A stretch of 64,000 nucleotides of DNA from an uncultured Marvinbryantia sp. (GTDB taxonomy: Bacteria; Bacillota; Clostridia; Lachnospirales; Lachnospiraceae), in NCBI RefSeq assembly GCF_905201705.1, contig NZ_CAJKOX010000019.1, positions 1-64,000 of the forward strand, in the 5' to 3' direction. The position numbers were made by a program, and so were the translations under genes. The notes beneath the pieces were generated by a model. It did not search any database. It was given only the letters and a program-made list of their open reading frames with translations, and was not told the origin of the DNA. Each line of letters opens with the position of its first letter. The stretch's first letter is position 1. This document shows positions 17,809 to 27,201 of this stretch, piece by piece.

Positions 17809-18351
17809 TTGGAAGACTGGAAAACAATTAAGACGGAGAAGCTTCTGGATACTCAATGGATAAAAGTTTATAAAGATGCTGTTGAACTTCCTAATGGGAT
17901 GCACGTTGAAGACTTTTATAAAGTAGGATTGAACGATGCTTCAGCTATTGTGGGAATGGATAATCAAAAGAACATCATTCTGGTCAAGCAATATCGATAT
18001 TGTTGCGGGTGCTGTTCAATCGAAATTCCTGCTGGAACATTTGAAATGAATGATGATGATGGGCTCGAAGTAGTGAAACGAGAGCTATTAGAAGAGACAG
18101 GATATGTATCTGATTGCTGGCAGTATCTTGGGTCTGTTTTTGAAAGTTCTGCTAAATTAACAAATCAAATGCATTTATATTTTGCAAGCAATTGCAGGAA
18201 AATTGGTAAGCAAAATCTTGACGAAGTAGAAGAGATACAGGTAATTGTTGTTCCGTTTGAAAAAGCGATAGAAATGGTTATGGATAATGAGATTCGATGC
18301 AGCAGCTCTGCAAATGGTATTTTACGTGTTGCAAGGTTGTTAGGAAAGTAA
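17809..18351 (+). CDS. Nudix hydrolase (ADP-ribose pyrophosphatase-like)
   Basis: A 180-residue Nudix protein. The core of the Nudix box, RELLEETG at residues 91-98, binds the metal; the glycine and acidic residue that normally precede it are spaced one residue further away (AGTFEMNDDD), a relaxed box. IILVKQYRY and EIPAGTFE match ADP-ribose/nucleotide-sugar pyrophosphatases. It may hydrolyse nucleotide sugars or housekeeping NDP-ribose (inference). The start is TTG at 17809: GGAGG sits seven bases upstream and no ATG is available. It follows the broken acyltransferase by 41 bases and precedes the hexomutase by 24. Confidence 0.85.
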   Translation: MEDWKTIKTEKLLDTQWIKVYKDAVELPNGMHVEDFYKVGLNDASAIVGMDNQKNIILVKQYRYCCGCCSIEIPAGTFEMNDDDGLEVVKRELLEETGYVSDCWQYLGSVFESSAKLTNQMHLYFASNCRKIGKQNLDEVEEIQVIVVPFEKAIEMVMDNEIRCSSSANGILRVARLLGK

Positions 18352-18375
18352 GTTGATTGTAGAAAGGATAAAAGT

Positions 18376-20049
18376 ATGAATTACAGAGATGAATATGAAC
18401 GTTGGCTGAAATATGCCACGGCGGACGCAGATGACGCAGCCGAGTTAAAATCGATGGACAATACGAAAGTTGAGGATGCATTTTACCGTGACCTTGCATT
18501 TGGCACGGGCGGTCTTCGCGGAACAATCGGAGCGGGAATCAACCGCATGAATATTTATACAGTTGCAAAGGCATCTCAGGGATTGGCAGATTATCTGATT
18601 AAGCATTTTGATAAGCCATCCGTTGTCGTTGGGTATGATAGCCGCATCAAGAGTGATGTGTTTGCCAAGGTGGCGGCGGGGGTGTTTGCGGCCAATGGGG
18701 TGCAGGTACATATCTGGCCGACGCTGATGCCGGTGCCTACGGTTTCCTTTGCGACGCGCTATTTGGGCGCCTCTGCCGGTGTAATGGTTACAGCATCCCA
18801 CAATCCCAGCAAATACAATGGCTATAAGGTCTACGGCCCGGACGGTTGCCAGATCACCACCGAAGCCGCTGCCGAGATTCTGTCTGAAATTGAGAAGCTG
18901 GACATCTTTGCAGACGTGAACACCGGCGACTTTGAGGCCGACATGGCAGATGGCAGTATTCGTTATATTTCAGATGACGTCTACACCGCTTTTGTGGATG
19001 AGGTTAAGCAGCAGTCGGTACTGTTTGGGGAAGAAGTAAGTAAGGATGTAGCAATTGTATATTCTCCGTTAAATGGTACTGGCCTGAAACCAGTCACGCG
19101 CACTTTGAAAGAGATGGGGTATACAAATATCACTGTAGTCAAAGAACAGGAACAACCGGACGGCCATTTTCCTACCTGCCCGTATCCTAACCCTGAGATA
19201 AAGGAAGCAATGTCTCTTGGCATGGAATATGCTAGAAAGTGCAATGCCGACCTGTTATTGGCTACTGATCCTGATTGTGACCGTGTGGGCATTGCTGTCA
19301 AAAATGAATCAGGGGAGTATGAACTGCTCACTGGAAATCAGGTAGGGCTGCTTCTTCTGGATTATATTTGCAGCCAGCGCGTCAAGCATGGCAAAATGCC
19401 TGACGATCCTGTCATGGTCAAAACCATTGTAACGATGGATATGGGCGAGCAGATTGCCAGTCATTATGGTCTGCGCACAGTCAATGTGCTGACGGGCTTC
19501 AAATTTATTGGCGAGCAGATTGGAAAACTGGAGCAGCAGGGAAAGGCGGACAGCTATGTGTTTGGGTTCGAGGAGAGCTATGGCTATTTGACCGGCTCCT
19601 ATGTCCGCGATAAGGACGGCGTGGACGGCGCGTACATGATCTGCGAGATGTTTAGTTACTATAAAACCAATGGCGTCAGCCTGCTGGAAAAGCTGGAAGA
19701 ACTGTACCGGACCTACGGCTACTGCATGAACACGCTGCACAGCTACGAGTTTGACGGCAGCGCGGGCTTTGCAAAGATGCAGGCAATTATGCAGACTTTT
19801 CGTGGCGGAATTACAGAGTTTGGAGGGAAAAAGGCTATAAAGCTGCTGGACTATGCAGAAGGACTGGATGGATTACCGAAGTCTGATGTGTTGAAATTTC
19901 TGCTGGAGGATAACTGTTCGATCGTAGTGCGTCCCTCCGGCACAGAACCGAAACTGAAAATATATGTCTCTGTCAGTGCAGAGAATAGAGAAGCCGCAGA
20001 GAAAATTGAGGTGGAGATTGTTAAGAGTGCGGGAAAGTGGTTTGATTAA
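18376..20049 (+). CDS. Phosphoglucomutase/phosphomannomutase (alpha-D-phosphohexomutase)
   Basis: A 557-residue enzyme of the long Gram-positive PgcA type that interconverts hexose-6- and hexose-1-phosphates. It has the active serine in TASHNPSKYNG (S141), the magnesium loop DPDCDRVGI, the sugar-binding GFEESYGY and the phosphate-binding RPSGTEPKLKIYV. It could supply glucose-1-phosphate for UDP-glucose and mannose-1-phosphate for ManC, linking it to the locus. ATG at 18376 follows AGAAAGGAT. Parts of the coding sequence are richer in GC than the wzx/wzy genes, so it may belong to the chromosomal backbone at the edge of an exchanged cassette (inference). Confidence 0.93.
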   Translation: MNYRDEYERWLKYATADADDAAELKSMDNTKVEDAFYRDLAFGTGGLRGTIGAGINRMNIYTVAKASQGLADYLIKHFDKPSVVVGYDSRIKSDVFAKVAAGVFAANGVQVHIWPTLMPVPTVSFATRYLGASAGVMVTASHNPSKYNGYKVYGPDGCQITTEAAAEILSEIEKLDIFADVNTGDFEADMADGSIRYISDDVYTAFVDEVKQQSVLFGEEVSKDVAIVYSPLNGTGLKPVTRTLKEMGYTNITVVKEQEQPDGHFPTCPYPNPEIKEAMSLGMEYARKCNADLLLATDPDCDRVGIAVKNESGEYELLTGNQVGLLLLDYICSQRVKHGKMPDDPVMVKTIVTMDMGEQIASHYGLRTVNVLTGFKFIGEQIGKLEQQGKADSYVFGFEESYGYLTGSYVRDKDGVDGAYMICEMFSYYKTNGVSLLEKLEELYRTYGYCMNTLHSYEFDGSAGFAKMQAIMQTFRGGITEFGGKKAIKLLDYAEGLDGLPKSDVLKFLLEDNCSIVVRPSGTEPKLKIYVSVSAENREAAEKIEVEIVKSAGKWFD

Positions 20050-20315
20050 TTATCAAGGATTGTCAAACTACCTTTGAATAGGGGTATTTCAATTTTCTTA
20101 AGATGTAGATTGTAAGGAAGGCTGCGAGGAGTATGAATATGAAAAACAATACATAATATTGTATTTTTTTTAAATATATGCGTTACTTTCCCGTGTCGAA
20201 TTTGTATATATTATAGAACCCATAAAGGGAAATCTATGCAAGTGAATAATATAAGTAACTGGAGTAAACCTATGAAGAAACGAAGAGTATACAAAACTGT
20301 ATTCCGTATAGAAAT

Positions 20316-21686
20316 CATGGATTCCTGAACCACTATAGCCGGATGATAGAACGTTTGGCGGATTTTGTAACAATACTTGCCCTTGAAACCAGTTGTGAAG
20401 CAAGCGCACGCATCATGCAGTCTATGAATGTTAAAATCAGTGGTGACACGGTAACCCGCATGCTTTTGAAAAGATATCATGCCCAATCATCCATATCATG
20501 TGGGAGTCATATTGGTGTGGATGATTTTGCTTTTAAGAAACGGCATACGTATGGAACTGTTATTGTTGATGAGGATTCCCATATGCCTGTTACTGTTTTG
20601 GAAGGACGGGATGGATCAGCCCTGAGAACATGGCTGTCCAGAAATAAACAGGTGACCACAGTGACTCGTGACCATGCGTCTGCCTATGCAAAAGCGGTGG
20701 AAGAAATCCTTCCCAATTGTATGCAGATAGCTGACCGTTTCCATTTATACCAGAATCTTCTGGAGGCGGTGAGGAATGTGGTAAACTCAACAGTGCCGGT
20801 AGATATAAAAATTTCAACAGATTATACTCCATCCCATACGGAAGCAATTCCTTTAGGTACTCCAGTAGAAAATGGTAAAAAAATGGCTGAGACTGTGGAT
20901 AATTCAGTAGAATACAATTCTAAAAGTATACAACTATATTATGGTATCCGTGAATATGCAGTTGCTGGGTACAGCAAAAGAGAAATTGCAAAAATTATAC
21001 ATTGTGGACGCAATACAGTCACTAAGTATCTTAACGGTGGTCATGAATCCCTGTGCAGGAGAGATTTCAAAAGCGGTATGGATCAATTTTATGATTACAT
21101 TGTAAAAGAGCTGACCGCAGGTGTAAGCAGAAAGGATGTCTACCGCCATTTACTCCTGAAAGGTTACAAAGGTAAGTAGACGGCTGCCTATGATTACATG
21201 AATAAAATAATAAAACGTGCTCATATTGATATAGCCATTTATAAAAGTTCCAGTGCGGAAGCAGTCCAAAAGCGGAAAGAACTGCAGAAATATGACCACG
21301 TTTTAAGGTCAGGAGTTTTCCGCTTTCTATGGATGAATGCCGACCTGAGTAAGACGCATTGCGCTTATATCATGGAGAAATACCCCAAAATCCGTCAATT
21401 AGATACATGTATCCGTGAATTCCGAAAGATATACAAACAGAGAAACATGGTATTGCTTTATCTGTTTATTGAAAAGTATAAACAGTCAGAATTAAAAGAC
21501 TCATCCCGTTTTGCAGAAGGACTTGAGAAGGATATTGATGCGGTTGAAAATTCGGTTGCAAGTCCTCTTTCCAACGGATTTGTAGAAGGGACAAACAACA
21601 AAGTAAAAATGGTAAAACGCACAATGTATGGTCGATGCAGCCGCCAATTATTAGAGGCCAAACTTATGTATCGTCCAGATATATAA
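20316..21686 (+). pseudogene. ISL3 family transposase, truncated and interrupted by an amber stop
   Basis: The frame opens at HGFLNHYSRMIERLADF, which corresponds to the middle of ISL3 transposases; the N-terminal cysteine-rich DNA-binding part is absent or in another frame. DDE residues are visible: GVDDFAFKKRHTYG, the second Asp in CMQIADRFHLYQNL, and Glu in SNGFVEGTNNKVK. An in-frame TAG at 21177-21179 splits the protein after KGYKGK, with the same frame continuing as TAAYDYMNKI. Both defects make it very unlikely to be active, unless the amber is suppressed. Confidence 0.85.
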
Positions 21687-21711
21687 ATACCCAAATATGC
21701 GGAAGAACCCC
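20316..21711 (+). mobile_element. Decayed ISL3-family insertion sequence
   Basis: Remnant of an ISL3-type element: a transposase reading frame missing its zinc-ribbon N-terminus and broken by a stop, followed by a right-end sequence ending CGGAAGAACCCC (21690-21711) of the kind seen in ISL3 inverted repeats. No matching left end was found before 20316, so the left end is probably deleted. It lies between the polysaccharide locus and the defence island. Confidence 0.75.
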
Positions 21712-21832
21712 GCCGCATCGTAATAATCCCCGTGAAAGGTGGTCAATTTGACCGTGAGTGATGGTCAGTTTATCTGTAATATACAACTGGAGTCAGGTTG
21801 ATGATGAAGCTGTGGGAAGATTAAAATAAATT

Positions 21833-21876
21833 CCCTCTGTTTGGAATAGCACTATATAGTTTGTTCCAACAGAGGG
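21833..21876 (-). terminator. Hairpin terminator downstream of AlbA_2 gene
   Basis: CCCTCTGTT/GGAA (21833-21846) pairs with TTCC/AACAGAGGG (21864-21876). On the minus strand the hairpin directly follows the stop codon and is followed by a T-rich stretch. On the plus strand six T also follow, so it may act both ways. Confidence 0.7.
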
Positions 21877-21882
21877 GATTTT

Positions 21883-23337
21883 TTATGCCTTCCTTGCCGT
21901 TACATATTTCTGATTCCGGCTGTTAGGCTTATCAGGAATAGTCATGACCAGTTTCCCGGAATCTAAAAGAGGAATAAGATATTTTTTTGTAAAATATGTG
22001 AGGTTCTTATATCCTAAATAAGAACAAAGCTCCTTTTTACTGTGGGCTATTTGGCAAAAATCAAGAATTTTTGTATCAATATCTTGGTCAGTGACTAAGT
22101 TGACTTGGTTACTTGTGACTAAGTCCTGAGGTGTTGGTCCCACAGTAGCGGTCGCCACGTCAGTCAGTGGGATTGTGATGCGGAACACATCTCCTTCTAC
22201 AAACTGTGGCTCTCCGCCGGAATACATCTTAGTATATTTATAAGTATTTCGCATACCAGACCCCAGTTCATCGGCAAGCCCTATCTCTCGGAATACTTTT
22301 GAGATCGGTGGATTCTTCTGGAATGGATCGAATGTTGCAAGGTTTAAAATGCCATATCCATGCGAGAGGTTGGCGTTTTCGGTATATAGTTTATCCTTTT
22401 CAATAACCATTTTGGCAACATAACCGCTTGAAAAGTCTCGATGCATAAGGAGATTCGAAACAATTTCACGGAGGATATGATCTCGTGCGCTGACGCTCTG
22501 CATCCCTTCCAAATGGAAGGTATCGTTCAGATGTTTCTCACCAAATGTAATCAGGCGGTCATAACTTTCCAGAAGATTTGTAATAACAACATCCCGGTCA
22601 TCGTATCGGTCCAGATTCTGGACGCGAAAGATCGCGTCTGTTTTGTGCTGTGGAAGGACCGACATGATGGTGCTATCTTTTCCGAACAAGAGAATGGCGG
22701 CAATCGTAATTCCTTCCTGTTGGGTAAATTCATCTGTCAGAATCAATCCTGCGCTGCGCAGAAGTTCTTCATCCGACATGGAACGCCACGGATGGTTTTC
22801 ACCGCGGACACGGGTCATTTTTTTGGCCCGTTCAATCAGGTCGGGACGGAGAGCGTCCATACTGAAACGGGTGACCTTATTTACAAAATAGGAGCCGCTT
22901 TTACGGGCGTAAAGTCGATATACTTCATTCGAGTGGTTGGTAATATCAATATCCGCCTCATGGTTCCGGTCGAAGATGCGGCCATTGCAGCGGCATACAC
23001 TGGAGCAGGCCGGCACGCGGATATATAGGATAATCTTTCCATCGTACTCATATTCAATCGGTGTGAGATAAAGGGGAGGATACATCTTATTTTCATTATT
23101 GACCGACGTAACAAAGTTTTTCTTCATTGCATCAACACAGTCTGGCTGGATACCGAGAATTGTCCCATTATCCTTGATTCCGAGAAAAATGTGGCCGCCA
23201 TTCCTGTTAGAGAAAGCGCAGATTGTATCATATACATCTTTGGTTATATCTGTAGTGGATTTTTTGAACTCAACTTCTGTATTTTCGCCATTTTGAATCA
23301 GTTTGAAAAGTTCCTGAGGCAACTGTGCATAATTCAT
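21883..23337 (-). CDS. AlbA_2 (Schlafen-like) DNA/RNA-binding protein with HATPase-like C-terminal region
   Basis: A 484-residue protein. Residues 15-130 are an AlbA_2 domain (PF04326 type) with TEVEFKKS and AFSNRNGGHIFLGI. A central region (MTRVRGENHPWRSMSDEELL) and an ATP-binding-like segment (LREIVSNLLMHRDFS, GLADELGSGMRN) match the large family formerly called RecG-like transcriptional regulators. The last ~60 residues look like a winged helix (KKELCSYLGYKNLTYF). Members often sit in defence or mobile regions; the function of this one is unknown. ATG at 23337 follows GGAAGTG; a TTG 15 bases earlier is less likely. Confidence 0.82.
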   Translation of the reverse strand: MNYAQLPQELFKLIQNGENTEVEFKKSTTDITKDVYDTICAFSNRNGGHIFLGIKDNGTILGIQPDCVDAMKKNFVTSVNNENKMYPPLYLTPIEYEYDGKIILYIRVPACSSVCRCNGRIFDRNHEADIDITNHSNEVYRLYARKSGSYFVNKVTRFSMDALRPDLIERAKKMTRVRGENHPWRSMSDEELLRSAGLILTDEFTQQEGITIAAILLFGKDSTIMSVLPQHKTDAIFRVQNLDRYDDRDVVITNLLESYDRLITFGEKHLNDTFHLEGMQSVSARDHILREIVSNLLMHRDFSSGYVAKMVIEKDKLYTENANLSHGYGILNLATFDPFQKNPPISKVFREIGLADELGSGMRNTYKYTKMYSGGEPQFVEGDVFRITIPLTDVATATVGPTPQDLVTSNQVNLVTDQDIDTKILDFCQIAHSKKELCSYLGYKNLTYFTKKYLIPLLDSGKLVMTIPDKPNSRNQKYVTARKA

Positions 23338-23953
23338 TCCATTCACTTCCAATCTGAGGGCATTGTACGGGCATGAATTCCTGACCCTCTTTTATATATT
23401 AACCGTTGAAAGGAAGAATATCAAGCTGGTAAAGAAGAATTTTTCTCTCGTCGGTGGATGCTTATTTTTTATGTTGGCTGGACAGCAGAGGACTTTTCAT
23501 ATTAAATCCATGTCTCGGAATAGACTGCAGTCTATTTCTATGATTGCATCGATCAGATCAATACGCTCCGTCCATCGGAAATCTTATTTTCGGCATAGAA
23601 GATGACTTCCTGCTCAACAGTATCTAATTTTTTGACAATATCTGTGTTAGTTGCATAGTAAGCGCTTAATTCTTGGGTACAATAAACAGTACAGTGGAGA
23701 ATTTGAAACCATCACAGATTGCGAAAAAAAGGAGAACGCAGATTTAGAAAATAAACTTGGTTAAAAACAGTGGATGTGGTAAATATAAGCCACCTGTGGG
23801 TATCATATTAATGTGACGGGAATGTGGCTTGAATTTCTACAGTCTTGTTTGCGAATTTTCGGTTAGTAAGTGCCTTCGCTTCTGTGGAAAATGAGGCGGT
23901 TTGCTCAGATGAGAGTTTATTTGGATAATTGTTGTTTTAACTGACCGTATGAG
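23338..23953. other. Eroded stretch with minus-strand coding remnants
   Basis: About 600 bases with no intact gene. On the minus strand, from about 23700 to 23550, an open frame contains TNTDIVKKLDTVEQEVIFY and continues in another frame as ERIDLIDAIIEIDCSLFRD. Both look protein-like but are disrupted by a frameshift and stops. I cannot name the family. No promoter or terminator is evident. Confidence 0.4.
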
Positions 23954-24064
23954 ATGAGAAAAAATGCCATAACAGAATTTACAGACCGCAGACTGTTAAA
24001 GTACCGAACAGATAAGCTGAAGATGATGAATCCGTTAGACTTTATCAGGGAATTGGAGGTGTAA
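23954..24064 (+). CDS. Hypothetical small protein (36 aa)
   Basis: A 36-residue frame (MRKNAITEFTDRRLL...MNPLDFIRELEV) ending three bases before the next small gene. It is basic and alpha-helical in character with no recognised family. There is no clear ribosome binding site, so it could be the 3' remnant of a larger gene. Its end carries the GGAGG used by the downstream gene, which supports the pair being read together. Confidence 0.35.
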   Translation: MRKNAITEFTDRRLLKYRTDKLKMMNPLDFIRELEV

Positions 24065-24067
24065 TGT

Positions 24068-24265
24068 ATGGGTTCGAATACAATAGCGATTATGAATAAG
24101 GGAATAAATTGTCTATTGGAAAAACTTGGCGTTGCAGAAGCGGAACAGTTTATTTCTATCATAATAAGGGAGAAATTTGATTATACAAAATGGCAGCAAA
24201 AACATTTTGATGAGATGACTCCAGAACAGATAGACGATGAAGCCCCCAGTGAATCAGATATATAG
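24068..24265 (+). CDS. Hypothetical small acidic protein (65 aa)
   Basis: A 65-residue protein starting MGSNTIAIMNKGINCLLEKL, with a helical middle (AEAEQFISIIIREKFDYTKW) and an acidic tail rich in D and E. Start ATG 24068 has GGAGG eight bases upstream, a strong initiation site. The composition resembles small helical antitoxin-like or regulatory proteins found in pairs, but I cannot assign a family. It is the only well-initiated gene between 23338 and 24650. Confidence 0.55.
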   Translation: MGSNTIAIMNKGINCLLEKLGVAEAEQFISIIIREKFDYTKWQQKHFDEMTPEQIDDEAPSESDI

Positions 24266-24649
24266 TGTAAAGCTGAATATCTGAGCCACGGGGTATTTTT
24301 ATACACATGGGTTAGCTTTGACTAATATCATTTATCGGTGCAGACTTGGTGTTGTCCGGCATTTTATCTGGCACCAAACCATACCACATTCAGTCAAATT
24401 AAAAAGAGGAGCAGCATTAATTAATCTGATGGAGATTTCATTGAATTGCTCTATGCCGTGACTTTTGTGACTGATTAAAGCTGGTTTGCTTCCAGCACTA
24501 AAACTGGGAGACTTAAAGTAAGGAAGAAAACTCTATGCAAATCCCTTCAGGAATATGAGGAATGCGATTTTTGCGTTAATAATAGATATTTTATACGGAG
24601 TGTATTATAATTTACCTATAAACAGAGAAATCATGTAAGGAATAAGGAT
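24266..24649. other. Gene-free stretch upstream of the NACHT gene
   Basis: About 380 bases with no open frame of note. It is AT-rich towards its right end, where TATAAT (24606-24611) could be a -10 element without a good -35. The promoter for the NACHT gene probably lies here. Confidence 0.35.
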
Positions 24650-24706
24650 ATGACAGATTTTATAAATTATATATGGAAAGATATCCTGAAAAGGGGAAAA
24701 ATATGA
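24650..24706 (+). CDS. Short upstream ORF (18 aa) overlapping the NACHT start
   Basis: ATG at 24650 follows AAGGAATAAGG and encodes MTDFINYIWKDILKRGKI, a short amphipathic peptide with aromatic and basic residues. Its TGA overlaps the ATG of the NACHT gene (ATGA at 24703-24706), an arrangement typical of translational coupling. It could be a leader that sets NACHT expression or a small functional peptide; nothing here proves translation. Confidence 0.4.
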   Translation: MTDFINYIWKDILKRGKI

Positions 24707-27135
24707 ATGAACAATTAGGCGGTTATATCAGCAGTATTGTAGCTGGTCTTATAACCAATGGGATACAGGGTATATTTGATTATATTACAGAAGAGACATT
24801 ACAGGATCGTGTGATAAATGTAATTGAAACTGTACAAAAATTATATGAGAAAGAATACCAATGCAAGGATGACAGTTTGTTTATCTGGCAAAAAAATATT
24901 GAATATTATACCTTGTGGCTGGCACAGGGGTTTCTTCCAAGAGAGAACGCATTTCCTCCGATCTTGCACGGCAGGGATGAAGGCAGGAAGCTTACCATGG
25001 AAGAAGTTGATTTCATTTATTGCAAGATGGACCATCTGGTAAAAGAAGATGCGGAATTACGGAGCCTTCATGCCTCCATTGTGTGTGATGAGATATACCG
25101 GATGCTGTCAGGAAAAGACTGCACAGGGAAAAATCAGGACTATTATGGGTATGTCAAGAGTTTTGGCAGCGTGCTTTTTTTGCATAAATCAGAAAATAAA
25201 AGGGCTATCACCTTGAAAGATACTTATGTTAAGCCAGACTATGATATAGCGGCACGCAGTGCCATAAAAGCAGAGGATGACCCGGGTGATATTGAAGAAT
25301 TCCTGGTTGGGTTTTCTGCGGATAGAAAGAATCGGGTCATGATTATTGAGGGAGATGCCGGTGTGGGAAAAAGCAGTTTGCTTTCTTATCTTGCGTTCCG
25401 CAATGAAAGAGCCCGGCAGGAGACTGGCAGTGGGATATTCGGCACATCGAAAATGCTGTGTGTGCGTTTACGGAATCTGACAATGAATCAGGGATTTATT
25501 GATGCACCGGTTAAGAATATCGTTGAAGAATTAGGATTCCGGTCCTGTGAAGAACTTGCAGATTCCATAGGAGAGGCCGTCCTCTTGTTGGATGGGTTTG
25601 ATGAAATATGTATGATAGACGGCATGACAGATTTTGCGGAGCAGATTCTGGGAGAAATCATCAGAGGCTTTTCAGAACAGCATATTATCATAACCACAAG
25701 GCCTAAATTTTTAAGTGTTTCGAAATTGAAAGAAGAAGGAATTGGCACGGGGATCGCTTATATCCTGTTAAAACATTTTGATACATTTAAAAGAGCAGAA
25801 TGGATTAAACAGTATCGAGAGGTATGTGACAGGGAAGAGAATCCGCGGCTTGAAAGAATCCTTATGATTGACGAGGATGCTTCCAATGGGATTTGTGATA
25901 CTCCGTTGGCTCTGTATATGCTTGCGGCAGGGAAAATCACAGATGAAGCCTGGGAAAATCCATGGCTTTTATACCATCAGATTTTCCGTATGGAACTGAG
26001 TAATACGGAATATAACAAACTGTTTTCCGGCGAATCCTACACACATTCGATCAGCCGCTATAAGGATATTCTGTATCAGGTCAGTGCTGAGATTGCATAT
26101 AAAATGTATGTATCTGGGAATAAGCAGCTTTATGTAACACAGAGTGATATTGAAGAAGTGATCCGTAAATTGCATCTGGAATCAAGGCAGACCGGTCAGA
26201 TTGTCAGGCGGTGTTATGCACTTTGCAATTACTGGAAAAATGACGGAGAACGGGGTGTGGCTGAATTTTACCATAATAATATAAGGGACTTTTTTCTATG
26301 CGAAAAGATATTTTACGAGCTTGAAAAGATTTATCAGTCCTTTGAGCCGGCCTGTATGACAGATAACGAGAAATGTAATAAAACCATTGAACAGTTTATT
26401 AATTGTTTCAGCCAGTTGTTTGCCTGTTCAGATTTGAATGATAAAGTATCCGAATTTATCTATTATAGATCGTTGTATAAAATGGTGTCCCATGAAGAAG
26501 AGGAGTTTATACAACAGGAATTGAAATATCAGTTCCTGGGCTGTTTTTTTGAAAAAATGTTCGTTAATGGTGCAATCCATGATTACCACTATGATGGAAA
26601 ACGAAATCTGTATCAGGAGAATGTAAATGTATTGAAATGCGTTGTGCAGATATACAGGCATATTTATGAGCCCTATGTTGTAAGAGGGAAAAAGCGGCTG
26701 GAATGGTTTTTTAATGCCGGGTCTGAGATGAATGATATGGAAGGTCTGCCATTTTTGTTTAAACCTGTTTTTATTAGAACGCCGGTAACAATAGCGTCTG
26801 ATTACTGTATTCCGGTTGCGGGATATGCGAATTTTAATCTATATGATATGAAAAAGGCAGATTTACGGTATGGGATGTTTAACCATTCGAAATTCCTGAG
26901 CTGCAATTTTTCAGATACGGTGCTTGTAAGCACAGATTTTTCAAATGCCAGATTAACAAACTGTAATTTTGAGAATGCAGATTTCAGGTTTTCCAGCCTG
27001 GCCGGAGCGAATATTACAGGATGCAGGTTTGATAATTGTAGTCTTGCAGGGACAACTCTTCCGGATGGATTTTGTTCTGATGTGCAGGAAGAACAGATGG
27101 AGCATATAAAGCAATTACTGCAAAAAGCGGATTGA
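24703..27135 (+). CDS. NACHT-domain STAND NTPase with C-terminal pentapeptide repeats
   Basis: An 810-residue protein. An N-terminal ~200-residue domain of unknown type precedes the NACHT NTPase with Walker A GDAGVGKSS (217-225) and Walker B LLLDGFDEI (294-302), followed by TTRPKF as sensor region. A helical middle leads to C-terminal pentapeptide-like repeats (NFNLYDMKKADLRYG, CNFENADFRFSSLAGAN, about 700-785) that form a beta-solenoid. Bacterial NACHT STAND proteins are known antiphage sensors, in which ligand binding triggers oligomerisation. No catalytic effector is recognisable. The ATG at 24703 has AAGGGG six bases upstream and overlaps a short ORF; an Abi-alpha gene follows. Confidence 0.88.
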   Translation: MNEQLGGYISSIVAGLITNGIQGIFDYITEETLQDRVINVIETVQKLYEKEYQCKDDSLFIWQKNIEYYTLWLAQGFLPRENAFPPILHGRDEGRKLTMEEVDFIYCKMDHLVKEDAELRSLHASIVCDEIYRMLSGKDCTGKNQDYYGYVKSFGSVLFLHKSENKRAITLKDTYVKPDYDIAARSAIKAEDDPGDIEEFLVGFSADRKNRVMIIEGDAGVGKSSLLSYLAFRNERARQETGSGIFGTSKMLCVRLRNLTMNQGFIDAPVKNIVEELGFRSCEELADSIGEAVLLLDGFDEICMIDGMTDFAEQILGEIIRGFSEQHIIITTRPKFLSVSKLKEEGIGTGIAYILLKHFDTFKRAEWIKQYREVCDREENPRLERILMIDEDASNGICDTPLALYMLAAGKITDEAWENPWLLYHQIFRMELSNTEYNKLFSGESYTHSISRYKDILYQVSAEIAYKMYVSGNKQLYVTQSDIEEVIRKLHLESRQTGQIVRRCYALCNYWKNDGERGVAEFYHNNIRDFFLCEKIFYELEKIYQSFEPACMTDNEKCNKTIEQFINCFSQLFACSDLNDKVSEFIYYRSLYKMVSHEEEEFIQQELKYQFLGCFFEKMFVNGAIHDYHYDGKRNLYQENVNVLKCVVQIYRHIYEPYVVRGKKRLEWFFNAGSEMNDMEGLPFLFKPVFIRTPVTIASDYCIPVAGYANFNLYDMKKADLRYGMFNHSKFLSCNFSDTVLVSTDFSNARLTNCNFENADFRFSSLAGANITGCRFDNCSLAGTTLPDGFCSDVQEEQMEHIKQLLQKAD

Positions 27136-27201
27136 GGTAATCCATAATTTCTCTGGAATCATTAATAGCATTTTGGTAGGACATTATATAAGGTGGACTT
27201 T

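Noticed and set aside
21741..21753. GGTCAATTTGACC palindrome after the ISL3 relic
   Set aside because: It looks like an insertion-sequence end or operator, but with no partner repeat or gene start it cannot be assigned.
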